Shown: positions 1-6,261 of the stretch, piece after piece
Layout: every line of letters begins with the position of its first letter
Position numbering within the stretch: position 1 is the stretch's first letter
DNA from: JBBKWJ01 sp037968895
GTDB taxonomy: Bacteria; Actinomycetota; Acidimicrobiia; Acidimicrobiales; SZUA-35
Length of the DNA: 13,751 bases
Assembly (NCBI GenBank): GCA_037968895.1
Contig: JBBKWJ010000023.1
Coordinates: 1 to 13,751, forward strand
Direction of reading: 5' to 3'
Made by a program: the position numbers and the translations under genes
The notes under the pieces: generated by a model
Databases searched by the model: none
What the model was told of the DNA's origin: nothing
What the model saw: only the letters and a program-made list of their open reading frames with translations

Positions 1-670
1 GCAGCGGGCGAACCCGAAGGCCAGCCGAATGGAGCTCGGCCGCCTGCTCGAGTACTGAATCGTCCTCTGCCACCTCGCGGCCCAACACCAGGATCGTGGC
101 GTCTACCGCCTCCACCATCGCGCGCAGCGGCGAATGCGCTGCGATTACCTGGGCGGGGTCAGCGGTACCAACAAGTGTGACCTCACGCTCAAGTCCTTCG
201 GTCAAATCCGCAGCCAAACGTTCGCCCTCGGCCGTCGTCACAATCGCGAAAACCCGATCGCGGGCGGCACGCTGTCGCTGTCCTGCGCCAGCCATGGCCG
301 TCGCGACTGCGCCCCAAATCGGCACCGCAGCCATGGCGCCAAAGAGCACGAATCGAGGAAGTAGCGGCGTGCCGAGCACCACCTGCACGGCCGAAACCAC
401 GCCGATACTACCCGCCATCGCCAGGAGCGTAAGACTCGAGCCCCTGACTGCGGTTCCCACGTCGGGAACCCCAAGTCCATAGGCCAAGACCACGACGATG
501 AAAGTGAATCCGACGAGCCAAGGAAACCGAAATGTCCCGGTGACCGAATAGTCGAATCGGCTGGCGTGGACTGCGCCCAGACCGATGACGGTGACAATGG
601 TGCCTAGATTGAAGATCACTCTGCTGATTGGCTTCACTGGCTGATTGGCCTCATTGACGTATGCCTTCAT
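1..670 (-). CDS. Polyprenyl-phosphate sugar transferase, N-terminal part (truncated by window edge)
   Basis: This is an open minus-strand frame with no stop before the window edge: 223 codons plus one base. The visible part holds about four membrane helices (near residues 18-34, 49-67, 79-99 and 105-126). A soluble region follows with a Rossmann-like pattern (RVFAIVTTAEGERLAADL at 139-156, then ATILVLGREV at 191-200). It ends in AAELHSAGLRVRPL, a stretch I recognise from actinobacterial WbaP/CpsE-type glycosylphosphotransferases just before their catalytic domain. These enzymes move a sugar-1-phosphate from a nucleotide sugar to undecaprenyl phosphate, which starts polysaccharide repeat synthesis at the inner membrane face. 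The catalytic domain would lie to the left and is not seen. I chose the ATG at 668-670 because it opens the frame just before the first helix, although no strong Shine-Dalgarno sequence precedes it. The gene is divergent from the DUF354 gene. The family call is fairly firm; the transferred sugar is unknown. Confidence 0.8.
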   Translation of the reverse strand, partial: MKAYVNEANQPVKPISRVIFNLGTIVTVIGLGAVHASRFDYSVTGTFRFPWLVGFTFIVVVLAYGLGVPDVGTAVRGSSLTLLAMAGSIGVVSAVQVVLGTPLLPRFVLFGAMAAVPIWGAVATAMAGAGQRQRAARDRVFAIVTTAEGERLAADLTEGLEREVTLVGTADPAQVIAAHSPLRAMVEAVDATILVLGREVAEDDSVLEQAAELHSAGLRVRPL

Positions 671-706
671 CGGCGAATGAACTCGGCGTGTCTGTCGACA
701 ACACCT

Positions 707-720
707 GCGACTCTAGTCGC
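707..720. repeat. Near-perfect 14-bp palindrome
   Basis: GCGACTCTAGTCGC reads as a perfect 5-bp inverted repeat (GCGAC/GTCGC) around TCTA. On the minus strand it overlaps a TANNNT match (TAGAGT, 710-715) that could be a -10 element for the sugar transferase. It could be a repressor or activator site, but short palindromes also arise by chance. Confidence 0.35.
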
Positions 721-803
721 CGACTCACCCCTAGAGGTACGACCGTGAGGTGCATCGCTCGAGCTAGCGAAGGAGCTAGTCTAAGCCTGCTCCAGCTGTC
801 CAC

Positions 804-809
804 TAGTTT
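804..809 (+). promoter_or_regulatory. Possible -10 element giving a leaderless DUF354 transcript
   Basis: TAGTTT fits the TANNNT pattern of actinobacterial -10 boxes. It ends 8 bases before the ATG at 818, so transcription could begin at or within two bases of the start codon. No purine-rich Shine-Dalgarno sequence precedes this ATG, which agrees with a leaderless message. No -35 match is visible at the usual distance, so this remains weak. Confidence 0.3.
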
Positions 810-817
810 GGCCGACA

Positions 818-1870
818 ATGCGTGTTCTGTTTGATGTCGTGCACCCTGCGCATGTCCATTTCTACCGATTCATGATTAAGGAGCTTGTCGACCGCGGCGA
901 CGAGATCTTGGTGGTGTCTCGACCCAAAGACGTTACAACTCAGTTGTTGGACGAGTTGGCGATACCTCATCGCGTTGTCGGCTCTGGGCCTCGCTCCGGC
1001 TGGCTAGGCCAGGGAAGCGAACTTCTGTCCCGAGTCGCCTCGATCGTCTCGATCTCCCGTGATTTCAAGCCAGACGTCATATGTACCCGTAACCCTTCTG
1101 GAGCAATTGCCAGCCGCTTCGTCCCAGGAGCAAAAGGCTTGTTCGACACTGATGACGGCAAGCAAGCGGGGCCCGTTTATCACCTCGCACACCCATTTGC
1201 GACCATGACAACCCTCCCCGACTGCTTGCCCGAGAGTACGAAACGACGCCATGTTGGCTACCCCAGCTACAAGTCACTCGCATTCACACACCCCGATCGC
1301 TTCACGCCTGACCCCACAATTAGGCAGGAGCTTGGCGTCGGGGATGAGCCATATTTCATAGTTCGGACCGTAGCTCTCAGCGCTGCGCATGATCACGGAG
1401 AAGAAGGCCTCCCACACGCAGCGGCACGAGCCATCGTCGAACTACTCCAACAACGAGGCCGCGTGTTCGTGTCGGGCGAAGCCGACTTGCCTCAAGACTT
1501 CCGCGAACTTCAGTTTCCAGGCCGAAAGGATCGCTTTCACGACGCTCTGGCGTTCGCCGAGCTGGTAGTTGGCGACAGCGTCAGTGTTCCGATCGAGGCA
1601 GCACTACTTGGAACGCCCGGGGTCTTCGTCTCCACGTTTGCGCGGCGACTTCAAATGCTCAACGAGCTCCAAGACCGCTTCGGACTGATCTCGCAGTTCA
1701 AGCCGACCGACTGGGAGATGGCACTAGCTGAGATTGATCGAGCAACATCAGACCTCGCCAAGCTACGCACCCGCGGCCTCGAAGGCCGCTCGCAACTCCT
1801 TGAGACTAAGGTTGACCTCACCAGTTGGTACCTCGACCTCATCTCAAGCTTTGAGCAGTCAACACGTTGA
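818..1870 (+). CDS. DUF354 family glycosyltransferase-like protein
   Basis: The 350-residue protein opens with MRVLFDVVHPAHVHFYRFM, the typical N-terminus of the DUF354 family (PF04007). That family has a GT-B-like fold related to UDP-GlcNAc 2-epimerases and MurG-type glycosyltransferases. The C-terminal half contains VVGDSVSVPIEAALLGTPGV, equivalent to the nucleotide-sugar binding GxSxxxxEAxxLGxP segment of GT-B enzymes. Length is normal for the family, and there is no signal peptide or membrane helix, so it should work in the cytoplasm. DUF354 members often lie in surface polysaccharide loci, but their reaction is poorly defined. A glycosyltransferase or sugar-nucleotide role is inferred. 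The stop overlaps the next gene's TTG start by 4 nt (TTGA), so translation is probably coupled. No clear ribosome binding site precedes the ATG. Confidence 0.83.
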   Translation: MRVLFDVVHPAHVHFYRFMIKELVDRGDEILVVSRPKDVTTQLLDELAIPHRVVGSGPRSGWLGQGSELLSRVASIVSISRDFKPDVICTRNPSGAIASRFVPGAKGLFDTDDGKQAGPVYHLAHPFATMTTLPDCLPESTKRRHVGYPSYKSLAFTHPDRFTPDPTIRQELGVGDEPYFIVRTVALSAAHDHGEEGLPHAAARAIVELLQQRGRVFVSGEADLPQDFRELQFPGRKDRFHDALAFAELVVGDSVSVPIEAALLGTPGVFVSTFARRLQMLNELQDRFGLISQFKPTDWEMALAEIDRATSDLAKLRTRGLEGRSQLLETKVDLTSWYLDLISSFEQSTR

Positions 1871-2799
1871 GCGGGCAGGCGGTCCTCTCCAAGCTGCTGG
1901 AGCTTCGCACTCGACGTCCGTCGAAGCGGGTGACGCTCGTCGTGTCAATCGTGGCAGCGATCGCCGTCGTGGTCCTCTCGGTCGTGTCTATAGGTTCACT
2001 CGAGCTCACCTGGTCCGAGATCAACCAATCGGCGGCTGTAATTTGTATCTTGGTTGGGTTCTTCCAGATCCCACTCAACGCCGCCGAATACCGGTTGTCG
2101 TCGCGTTTCGCCGGTGCGGTTGTCGGGTGGCGGGATTCGATTAGAACGACTGCAATTGCGAGCGCCGCAAATATCCTGCCGGTGCCAGCAGGAGCGGCCG
2201 TACGAATCCAAGGTCTTCGGCGCAGCGGCGCCGGAACGGGTTCTTCAGTCGCAGGCACTGGCGCAATCGCAACAATCTGGCTTGCGGTGTCTGCAGCCGG
2301 ATCGTCGATAGTCTTGTTCACGCTCGGCTCCCCTGGTCCGGCGCTCGGGTTCACCGCACTTTTCGCCGTAGCTGCATCAATAGCAGTCCTCGCTATTCGT
2401 TCTTGCCAAGCTCGCGATGCAAAGCTCGTGGCAAGCACTATTGCGCTGGAAACGGTGTACGTGGGTTTCGCCGCCCTTCGATTCTGGCTAGCACTTCGCA
2501 CCATCAACGTCGACGCCACCGCTTCTGAGGTTCTCGTAATCGCGTCTGGCAGCCCGGTTGCGTCAGCGGCCGGTGTTGTTCCGGGAGCGTTGGGCGTTCT
2601 TGAAGGACTGGCTGCCGGCGCTGCAGAGTTGGTCGACCTACCCGGTTCATCTGGCTTCCTTTCTGCGGCACTACTCCGAGGATTCGCGTTCTTCACGAGC
2701 GGCGTTGCGTTAGCGTGGATTGGACTCGAACACCTTCGACCATCTCGCGACCTCGCGAGTCAACCCCCAGAACCCACCGACGGAGAGCGCATCAAGTGA
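1867..2799 (+). CDS. YbhN/AglD-type multi-pass membrane protein (LPG_synthase_TM family, flippase-like)
   Basis: This is a 310-residue, strongly hydrophobic protein with about seven or eight predicted membrane helices. The first lies near residues 22-45. The pattern matches the lysylphosphatidylglycerol synthase transmembrane family (PF03706: YbhN, AglD and the MprF flippase half). Signature-like parts are ANILPVPAGAAVRI, about residues 98-111, and VVPGALGVLEGLAAG near residue 240, where family members usually carry a P-G-G/A-x-G-x-x-E motif. Related proteins are placed in lipid or lipid-linked sugar handling, so translocation of, or interaction with, a polyprenyl-linked sugar is plausible but unproven. 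The start is TTG, overlapping the upstream stop by 4 nt. A GTG start overlapping its own stop begins the next gene, so it sits inside a tightly coupled three-gene operon. Confidence 0.8.
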   Translation: MSGQAVLSKLLELRTRRPSKRVTLVVSIVAAIAVVVLSVVSIGSLELTWSEINQSAAVICILVGFFQIPLNAAEYRLSSRFAGAVVGWRDSIRTTAIASAANILPVPAGAAVRIQGLRRSGAGTGSSVAGTGAIATIWLAVSAAGSSIVLFTLGSPGPALGFTALFAVAASIAVLAIRSCQARDAKLVASTIALETVYVGFAALRFWLALRTINVDATASEVLVIASGSPVASAAGVVPGALGVLEGLAAGAAELVDLPGSSGFLSAALLRGFAFFTSGVALAWIGLEHLRPSRDLASQPPEPTDGERIK

Positions 2800-3371
2800 T
2801 TAGTGAGTGGTACGAACAGCGACGCCTGAAACTGATCGCTCGAATGGCTGGCGACGGATCGATACTCGATTGCGGGTACGTAGGGATTCCCAACAAGTAC
2901 TTCACGGGAACCGTGACCGGCATCGACCTTGACGAGGCTCCGCCCTCGTTACCGGCGAACTATTCGGCCACATTGCAGATGGATATCACCAAGCTTGCAG
3001 ACTCCGTGGAAACCTACGACACGATCGTCGCGGGTGAACTAATCGAGCACCTTGAGAACGCCCACGAATTCCTTCGCGCCACGCGCCGCCTGCTCAAGCC
3101 GGGCGGTTCGCTAATTCTCTCGACACCAAACCCACTCGGATTCCCGATCGTATTCGCGGAGCTCTTCCAAACCGAACGGTTCTTCTATACCGCCGACCAC
3201 CGATTCCTCGTCACACCGCGCTGGATGAAGCGGATGTTAGTCGACTCGGGATTTACTGTGGATCGAGTCATAGGCGTCGGACTCTGGCTTCCAAAGTTTG
3301 GGCTGCCGTGGTCGCCAGCAACGCTCAGCTATCAAGTCATTTATGAGGCTCGACCCGCGTCGGATCAGTAG
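2796..3371 (+). CDS. Class I SAM-dependent methyltransferase (small)
   Basis: A 191-residue cytoplasmic protein. Post-motif features of class I methyltransferases are clear: TYDTIVAGELIEHLEN at 73-88, RRLLKPGGSLILSTPNP at 97-113 and DHRFLVTPRWMKRML at 134-148, as in methyltransferases of surface polysaccharide clusters. Motif I (ILDCGYVGIPN, 23-33) lacks the usual second glycine of DxGxGxG. The following GIDLDE (42-47) supplies the acidic residue that normally binds the SAM ribose. I chose GTG at 2796: it overlaps the upstream stop (GTGA) and has GGAG at 2782-2785. An upstream in-frame ATG at 2715 would sit deep in the membrane-protein gene and adds a non-homologous-looking Arg/Pro-rich leader. 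The substrate is unknown; O- or N-methylation of a sugar in the polymer is likely from context. Confidence 0.82.
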   Translation: MISEWYEQRRLKLIARMAGDGSILDCGYVGIPNKYFTGTVTGIDLDEAPPSLPANYSATLQMDITKLADSVETYDTIVAGELIEHLENAHEFLRATRRLLKPGGSLILSTPNPLGFPIVFAELFQTERFFYTADHRFLVTPRWMKRMLVDSGFTVDRVIGVGLWLPKFGLPWSPATLSYQVIYEARPASDQ

Positions 3372-3376
3372 CAGTG

Positions 3377-4441
3377 TCAGTCAGCTAGGAGTGCATCAAT
3401 AATTCTGCTGGCGCTATCGCCGTCGCCATAGAGCAACTTCGAAAAGTTGCATTCACCGAAGTTGTTCACGGCCGAAGCGATTCGATCGGGGTTGGTGCCG
3501 ACTAGCTGATTGCAACCTTCATCGACGAGTTCGACCCACTCGGTTTCATTTCGCAGCGTGACGCACGGTTTTTTGTGGAAATAGGCTTCCTTTTGCACGC
3601 CACCAGAATCAGTGATCACGAGACTGCAGTTCATCTCTAACCAGATCATTTCGAGGTAGCCGACCGGGTCAGCAAGAGTGACATTACCGGGCACTTCGAG
3701 CGACATTTCGGCAATCTTTGCTCGGGTCCTCGGATGCAACGGAAGCAGAACCGGCTTGTCGACGTTCCTAATTCCATCGAAGATGCCGGTCATCCGCTCG
3801 GGGTTGTCGGTGTTTTCCGCTCGGTGGACGGTACATAAGACAAAACTCTCAAGAGCAAGGCCGGAGCTTTTGAACCATTCAGGCTCTCGGGCAATCGACT
3901 TGTAGTACAGCGCTGCGTCATACATCACGTCGCCGACGATCGACACCATGGCACCAGCAATGCCCTCAAGACTCAGGTTTGTCCGAGCCAGTTCCGTCGG
4001 AGCGAAGAGAATTGAGGCCAGGTGATCTGTCAGAATCCGGTTGAGTTCCTCGGGCATCGCCCTGTTGAATGAGCGAAGACCAGCTTCGACATGGGCAATG
4101 GGGATCTGAAGTTTCGCCGCTGCGAGAGCACCAGCCAAAGTGCTGTCCGTGTCGCCATAGACCAGCACCCAGTCGGGCTGCTCCTCTAACAGCAGCGACT
4201 CGATTTGTTCGATCATCCGACCAGTGTTTTGACCGTGCGTGCCACCGCCAATACCAAGATTGTGCTGGGGCCGAGGAATGCTCATCTCCTCGAAAAAAAC
4301 ATCGGACATGTTTGGGTCGTAGTGCTGTCCCGTGTGAACAAGCACCTCGTCGAACTGGGATCCCCGTTCCGCGAACGCTCGCGAAACAACCGCTGCCTTT
4401 ACAAACTGGGGACGGGCCCCAACCACTGTGAAAACCTTCAT
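3377..4441 (-). CDS. wecB: UDP-N-acetylglucosamine-type 2-epimerase, non-hydrolysing (WecB/WbpI family)
   Basis: A 354-residue GT-B-fold epimerase that inverts C2 of a UDP-HexNAc sugar through UDP elimination and re-addition. All family landmarks are present: GARPQFVK (8-15), YGDTDST (95-101), HVEAGLRSF (117-125) with catalytic-type Glu119, PEELNR (130-135), TVHRAEN (204-210) with His206, and DSGGVQKEAYFHKKPCVTLR (278-297). The GARPQFVKA start and the GGTHGQNTGRM stretch (66-76) resemble WbpI/WlbD, which act on UDP-GlcNAc(3NAc)A, rather than the GTRPE start of classical WecB. The substrate is therefore more likely the diacetamido uronic acid made by the neighbouring enzymes, with plain UDP-GlcNAc as the alternative. 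AAGG five bases before the ATG supports the start. It lies 60 bp downstream of the aminotransferase and is probably co-transcribed. It converges on the methyltransferase with only 5 bp between stops. Confidence 0.93.
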   Translation of the reverse strand: MKVFTVVGARPQFVKAAVVSRAFAERGSQFDEVLVHTGQHYDPNMSDVFFEEMSIPRPQHNLGIGGGTHGQNTGRMIEQIESLLLEEQPDWVLVYGDTDSTLAGALAAAKLQIPIAHVEAGLRSFNRAMPEELNRILTDHLASILFAPTELARTNLSLEGIAGAMVSIVGDVMYDAALYYKSIAREPEWFKSSGLALESFVLCTVHRAENTDNPERMTGIFDGIRNVDKPVLLPLHPRTRAKIAEMSLEVPGNVTLADPVGYLEMIWLEMNCSLVITDSGGVQKEAYFHKKPCVTLRNETEWVELVDEGCNQLVGTNPDRIASAVNNFGECNFSKLLYGDGDSASRIIDALLAD

Positions 4442-4501
4442 TTCTACCTTCTCGTCGCGGCCAGCTCGGCCTCTTCGCTCCGCTCAACAGCGCTCAAATT
4501 G

Positions 4502-5605
4502 CTAGTCGAACGTTGAACGAACGCTCGAGATTACGCGATCAAGATCGTCGGCATCGAGATTCGGATGCACAGGCAAAGAGAGAACCTGCTCAGCGGCAGC
4601 AAAGGCGTTCGGGACTGCGCCGGGAATGACGCTCGGGTTACCCCGATAGCAGTCATAGTCGTAGACAACCTTCGGGTAGTAGATGCCGCTTCCCACCTTG
4701 TGCTCAGTAAGGCGCTCAGCAAGGTCATCGCGAGTCACTCCCGACGCGGGGTCGACTCTGACGGTGTACTGATGCCACACATGGCCTCGGCTCTCCATAA
4801 CCACGGGTGTCTGCAATCCATCAATGCCCGCCAACCCATTTGTGAGATATGCGGCGTTCGAGCGTCTCGCGGCGACCTTGTCGTCAAGAGTCGCCAACTG
4901 AGGAATTCCGATCGCAGCTTGAATGTCGGTGAGTCGCCAGTTGTGGCCAGCGACCTCGTACTGGTAGCGAGCCCGCATTCCTTGGTTGCGTAGGACACGA
5001 ACTCGGTCAGCAAGATCTGCATCGTTAGTCGTTACGAATCCGCCTTCGCCGGTCGTCATGTTCTTGGTCGCATAAAGGCTGAAACAGCCAACTCCAAAAG
5101 TTCCTGCGCACGCACCTCGATACGTCGCGCCATGCGCTTGGGCCGCATCTTCGATAACCGCAAGACCGTGTTCTGCGGCCAGGGCCATGAATGGCGCCAT
5201 GTCGGCACATTGTCCGTAGAGGTGGACCGGCATGATCGCCTTCGTCGCCGGACCGATAAGGGACTCGACCTTCGCCGGATCGAGGTTGAAGTCATCACCG
5301 ATATCGGCGAAGCGCGCAACGGCTCCTGCCTCCAAGATCGCGTTGACCGTTGCGACAAACGTGAACGGAGATGTAATAACCTCGTCGCCTGGCCCAATGC
5401 CCGAAGCCTCGATGGCGGCAACCAAAGCAGTAGTTCCGTTGTTAACGGCGATGACGTGATCGACGCCGATGTATGCGGCGAACCCATCCTCCAATCGTTC
5501 GACGAGTGGTCCAGAGGCCAGACGTCCGGACCGGAGAGCTTCGAGTACGAGTGACTCCGTTTCGGGCCCACCGACGTCTATCTCCGTAATGTTTATCTGG
5601 TTCAT
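4502..5605 (-). CDS. wbpE: PLP-dependent DegT/DnrJ/EryC1/StrS sugar aminotransferase (WbpE-like)
   Basis: A 367-residue sugar aminotransferase. It has the substrate/PLP phosphate region NNGTTALVAAI (55-65), the aromatic stacking segment TSPFTFVATVNAI (78-90), and EDAAQAHGA (152-160) with Asp153 against the pyridine nitrogen. The Schiff-base lysine is Lys181 in FSLYATKNMTTGEGG (175-189). By context it would aminate the 3-keto sugar made by the Gfo/Idh/MocA enzyme, giving UDP-GlcNAc3NA, with glutamate as usual donor. The start at 5605 gives MNQINITEIDVGG, typical of the family, and overlaps the stop of the acetyltransferase (ATGA). A longer frame to 5671 would lie inside the upstream gene and adds an Arg-rich leader. 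The order acetyltransferase, aminotransferase, epimerase fits one operon. The enzyme class is firm; the exact sugar is inferred from neighbours. Confidence 0.92.
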   Translation of the reverse strand: MNQINITEIDVGGPETESLVLEALRSGRLASGPLVERLEDGFAAYIGVDHVIAVNNGTTALVAAIEASGIGPGDEVITSPFTFVATVNAILEAGAVARFADIGDDFNLDPAKVESLIGPATKAIMPVHLYGQCADMAPFMALAAEHGLAVIEDAAQAHGATYRGACAGTFGVGCFSLYATKNMTTGEGGFVTTNDADLADRVRVLRNQGMRARYQYEVAGHNWRLTDIQAAIGIPQLATLDDKVAARRSNAAYLTNGLAGIDGLQTPVVMESRGHVWHQYTVRVDPASGVTRDDLAERLTEHKVGSGIYYPKVVYDYDCYRGNPSVIPGAVPNAFAAAEQVLSLPVHPNLDADDLDRVISSVRSTFD

Positions 5606-6132
5606 TGATTCTCGATCTCTAGTGGTCGCTCTAGCTCGCGCGACACCACGTCGCCCGCCTTGTTGACCCAACCGATTCGACGCGACGGGTTTCCAACTAC
5701 AAGTGCATAGGCCGGTACGTCACCAACGACGACCGTACCGGCACCAACCATTGACCATGCTCCGAGAGTTGCGCCGCACACGATGGTCGCGTTCGCACCA
5801 ATTCCGACGCCCTCTTCGACAACCGTTGGGGTCAACTGCCAGGCGTCACCAGATCGTGGTCGTAGGTCGTTCGTGAAGACTGCCGACGGACCGACCATGA
5901 CTGAGTCCCCTAGCGTTACGCCATTGAAGAGCGATACATGGTTCTGAACCTTGACGTCGTTGCCAACAATCACACCGCCATCGACGAATACGCCTTTCCC
6001 GAGTGTGCAATTGGAGCCGATTTGGGCACCTCGACGCACGTGCGCGAAGTGCCAGACTTTGGTTCCGTCGCCGAGGGTGGCTCCCTCTTCGACAATTGCT
6101 GTCTCGTGGACAAACGGTGGATCGTTCGACAT
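5602..6132 (-). CDS. wbpD: Left-handed beta-helix sugar N-acetyltransferase (WbpD-like)
   Basis: A 176-residue hexapeptide-repeat acetyltransferase. Repeats run almost the whole length, from HETAIVEEGATLGDGTKVWH (9-28) to GANATIVCGATLG (112-124) and AYALVVGNPSRRIGWV (141-156). VQNHVSLFNGV (62-72) and GPSAVFTNDLRPRS (81-94) match the WbpD/WlbB group. That group uses acetyl-CoA to acetylate the 3-amino group of UDP-2-acetamido-3-amino-glucuronic acid. I chose ATG at 6132: GGAG lies nine bases upstream on the minus strand, while an in-frame ATG at 6162 adds ten residues without such a site. It is the first gene of the minus operon, divergent from the oxidoreductase, and overlaps the aminotransferase start by 4 nt, placing amination and acetylation side by side. 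Class and role are well supported. Confidence 0.9.
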   Translation of the reverse strand: MSNDPPFVHETAIVEEGATLGDGTKVWHFAHVRRGAQIGSNCTLGKGVFVDGGVIVGNDVKVQNHVSLFNGVTLGDSVMVGPSAVFTNDLRPRSGDAWQLTPTVVEEGVGIGANATIVCGATLGAWSMVGAGTVVVGDVPAYALVVGNPSRRIGWVNKAGDVVSRELERPLEIENQ

Positions 6133-6261
6133 GGACACAGGCTCCAGACTCGCGATGGGCAAAGACGTCGGGAACAGCCAGCGAGTGTCGCCGAGTCCGC
6201 CATTTCCCCAAGGTGCTCGACTACCCTAACGGAGAATCGCGCTCTACAGAAGGACCAATTG
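6133..6261. promoter_or_regulatory. Shared divergent promoter region of the diacetamido-uronate genes
   Basis: This 129-bp gap separates two head-to-head gene sets that appear to serve one pathway. A TACCCT / TAGGGT sequence at 6223-6228 matches the loose TANNNT -10 pattern on the plus strand only, and no good -35 was found for it. AGAAGGA at 6248-6254 is a ribosome binding site for the oxidoreductase. GGAG about nine bases before the ATG at 6132 on the minus strand serves the acetyltransferase. No clear operator palindrome was seen. Confidence 0.45.

Larger units (their letters stand above)
671..817. promoter_or_regulatory. Divergent intergenic control region rich in CTAG
   Basis: This 147-bp gap separates the divergent sugar transferase and DUF354 genes, so it should hold promoters for both. 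It contains five CTAG tetranucleotides (713, 731, 764, 776 and 803), far more than the same length of neighbouring coding DNA. Two of them form an inverted pair CTCTAG (711-716) / CTAGAG (731-736). Two others form a direct repeat GAGCTAG (761-767 and 773-779) with a 12-bp period. No convincing -35/-10 pair with 17-bp spacing was found on either strand. The regulatory role is inferred from position and repeat content. Confidence 0.5.

Noticed and set aside
96..597. Plus-strand frame 96-482 and minus-strand frame 238-597 over the sugar transferase
   Set aside because: Both give Ser/Arg/Thr-rich low-complexity products. The open frame from 670 to the left edge has membrane helices and a recognisable sugar-transferase pattern.
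1839..2696. Long minus-strand open frame (285 codons) opposite the membrane protein gene
   Set aside because: Its product is low-complexity Ala/Thr/Arg/Pro without recognisable motifs, it lies fully antisense to a clear membrane protein, and it breaks the coupled plus-strand operon.
5606..5671. Longer start for the aminotransferase
   Set aside because: It adds an Arg-rich leader not typical of the family and lies in the acetyltransferase gene; the ATG at 5605 matches the usual N-terminus and overlaps the stop.
5938..6261. In-frame N-terminal extension of the Gfo/Idh/MocA oxidoreductase
   Set aside because: It is antisense to the acetyltransferase gene, and the family fold begins right after the GTG at 6262, which has its own ribosome binding site.
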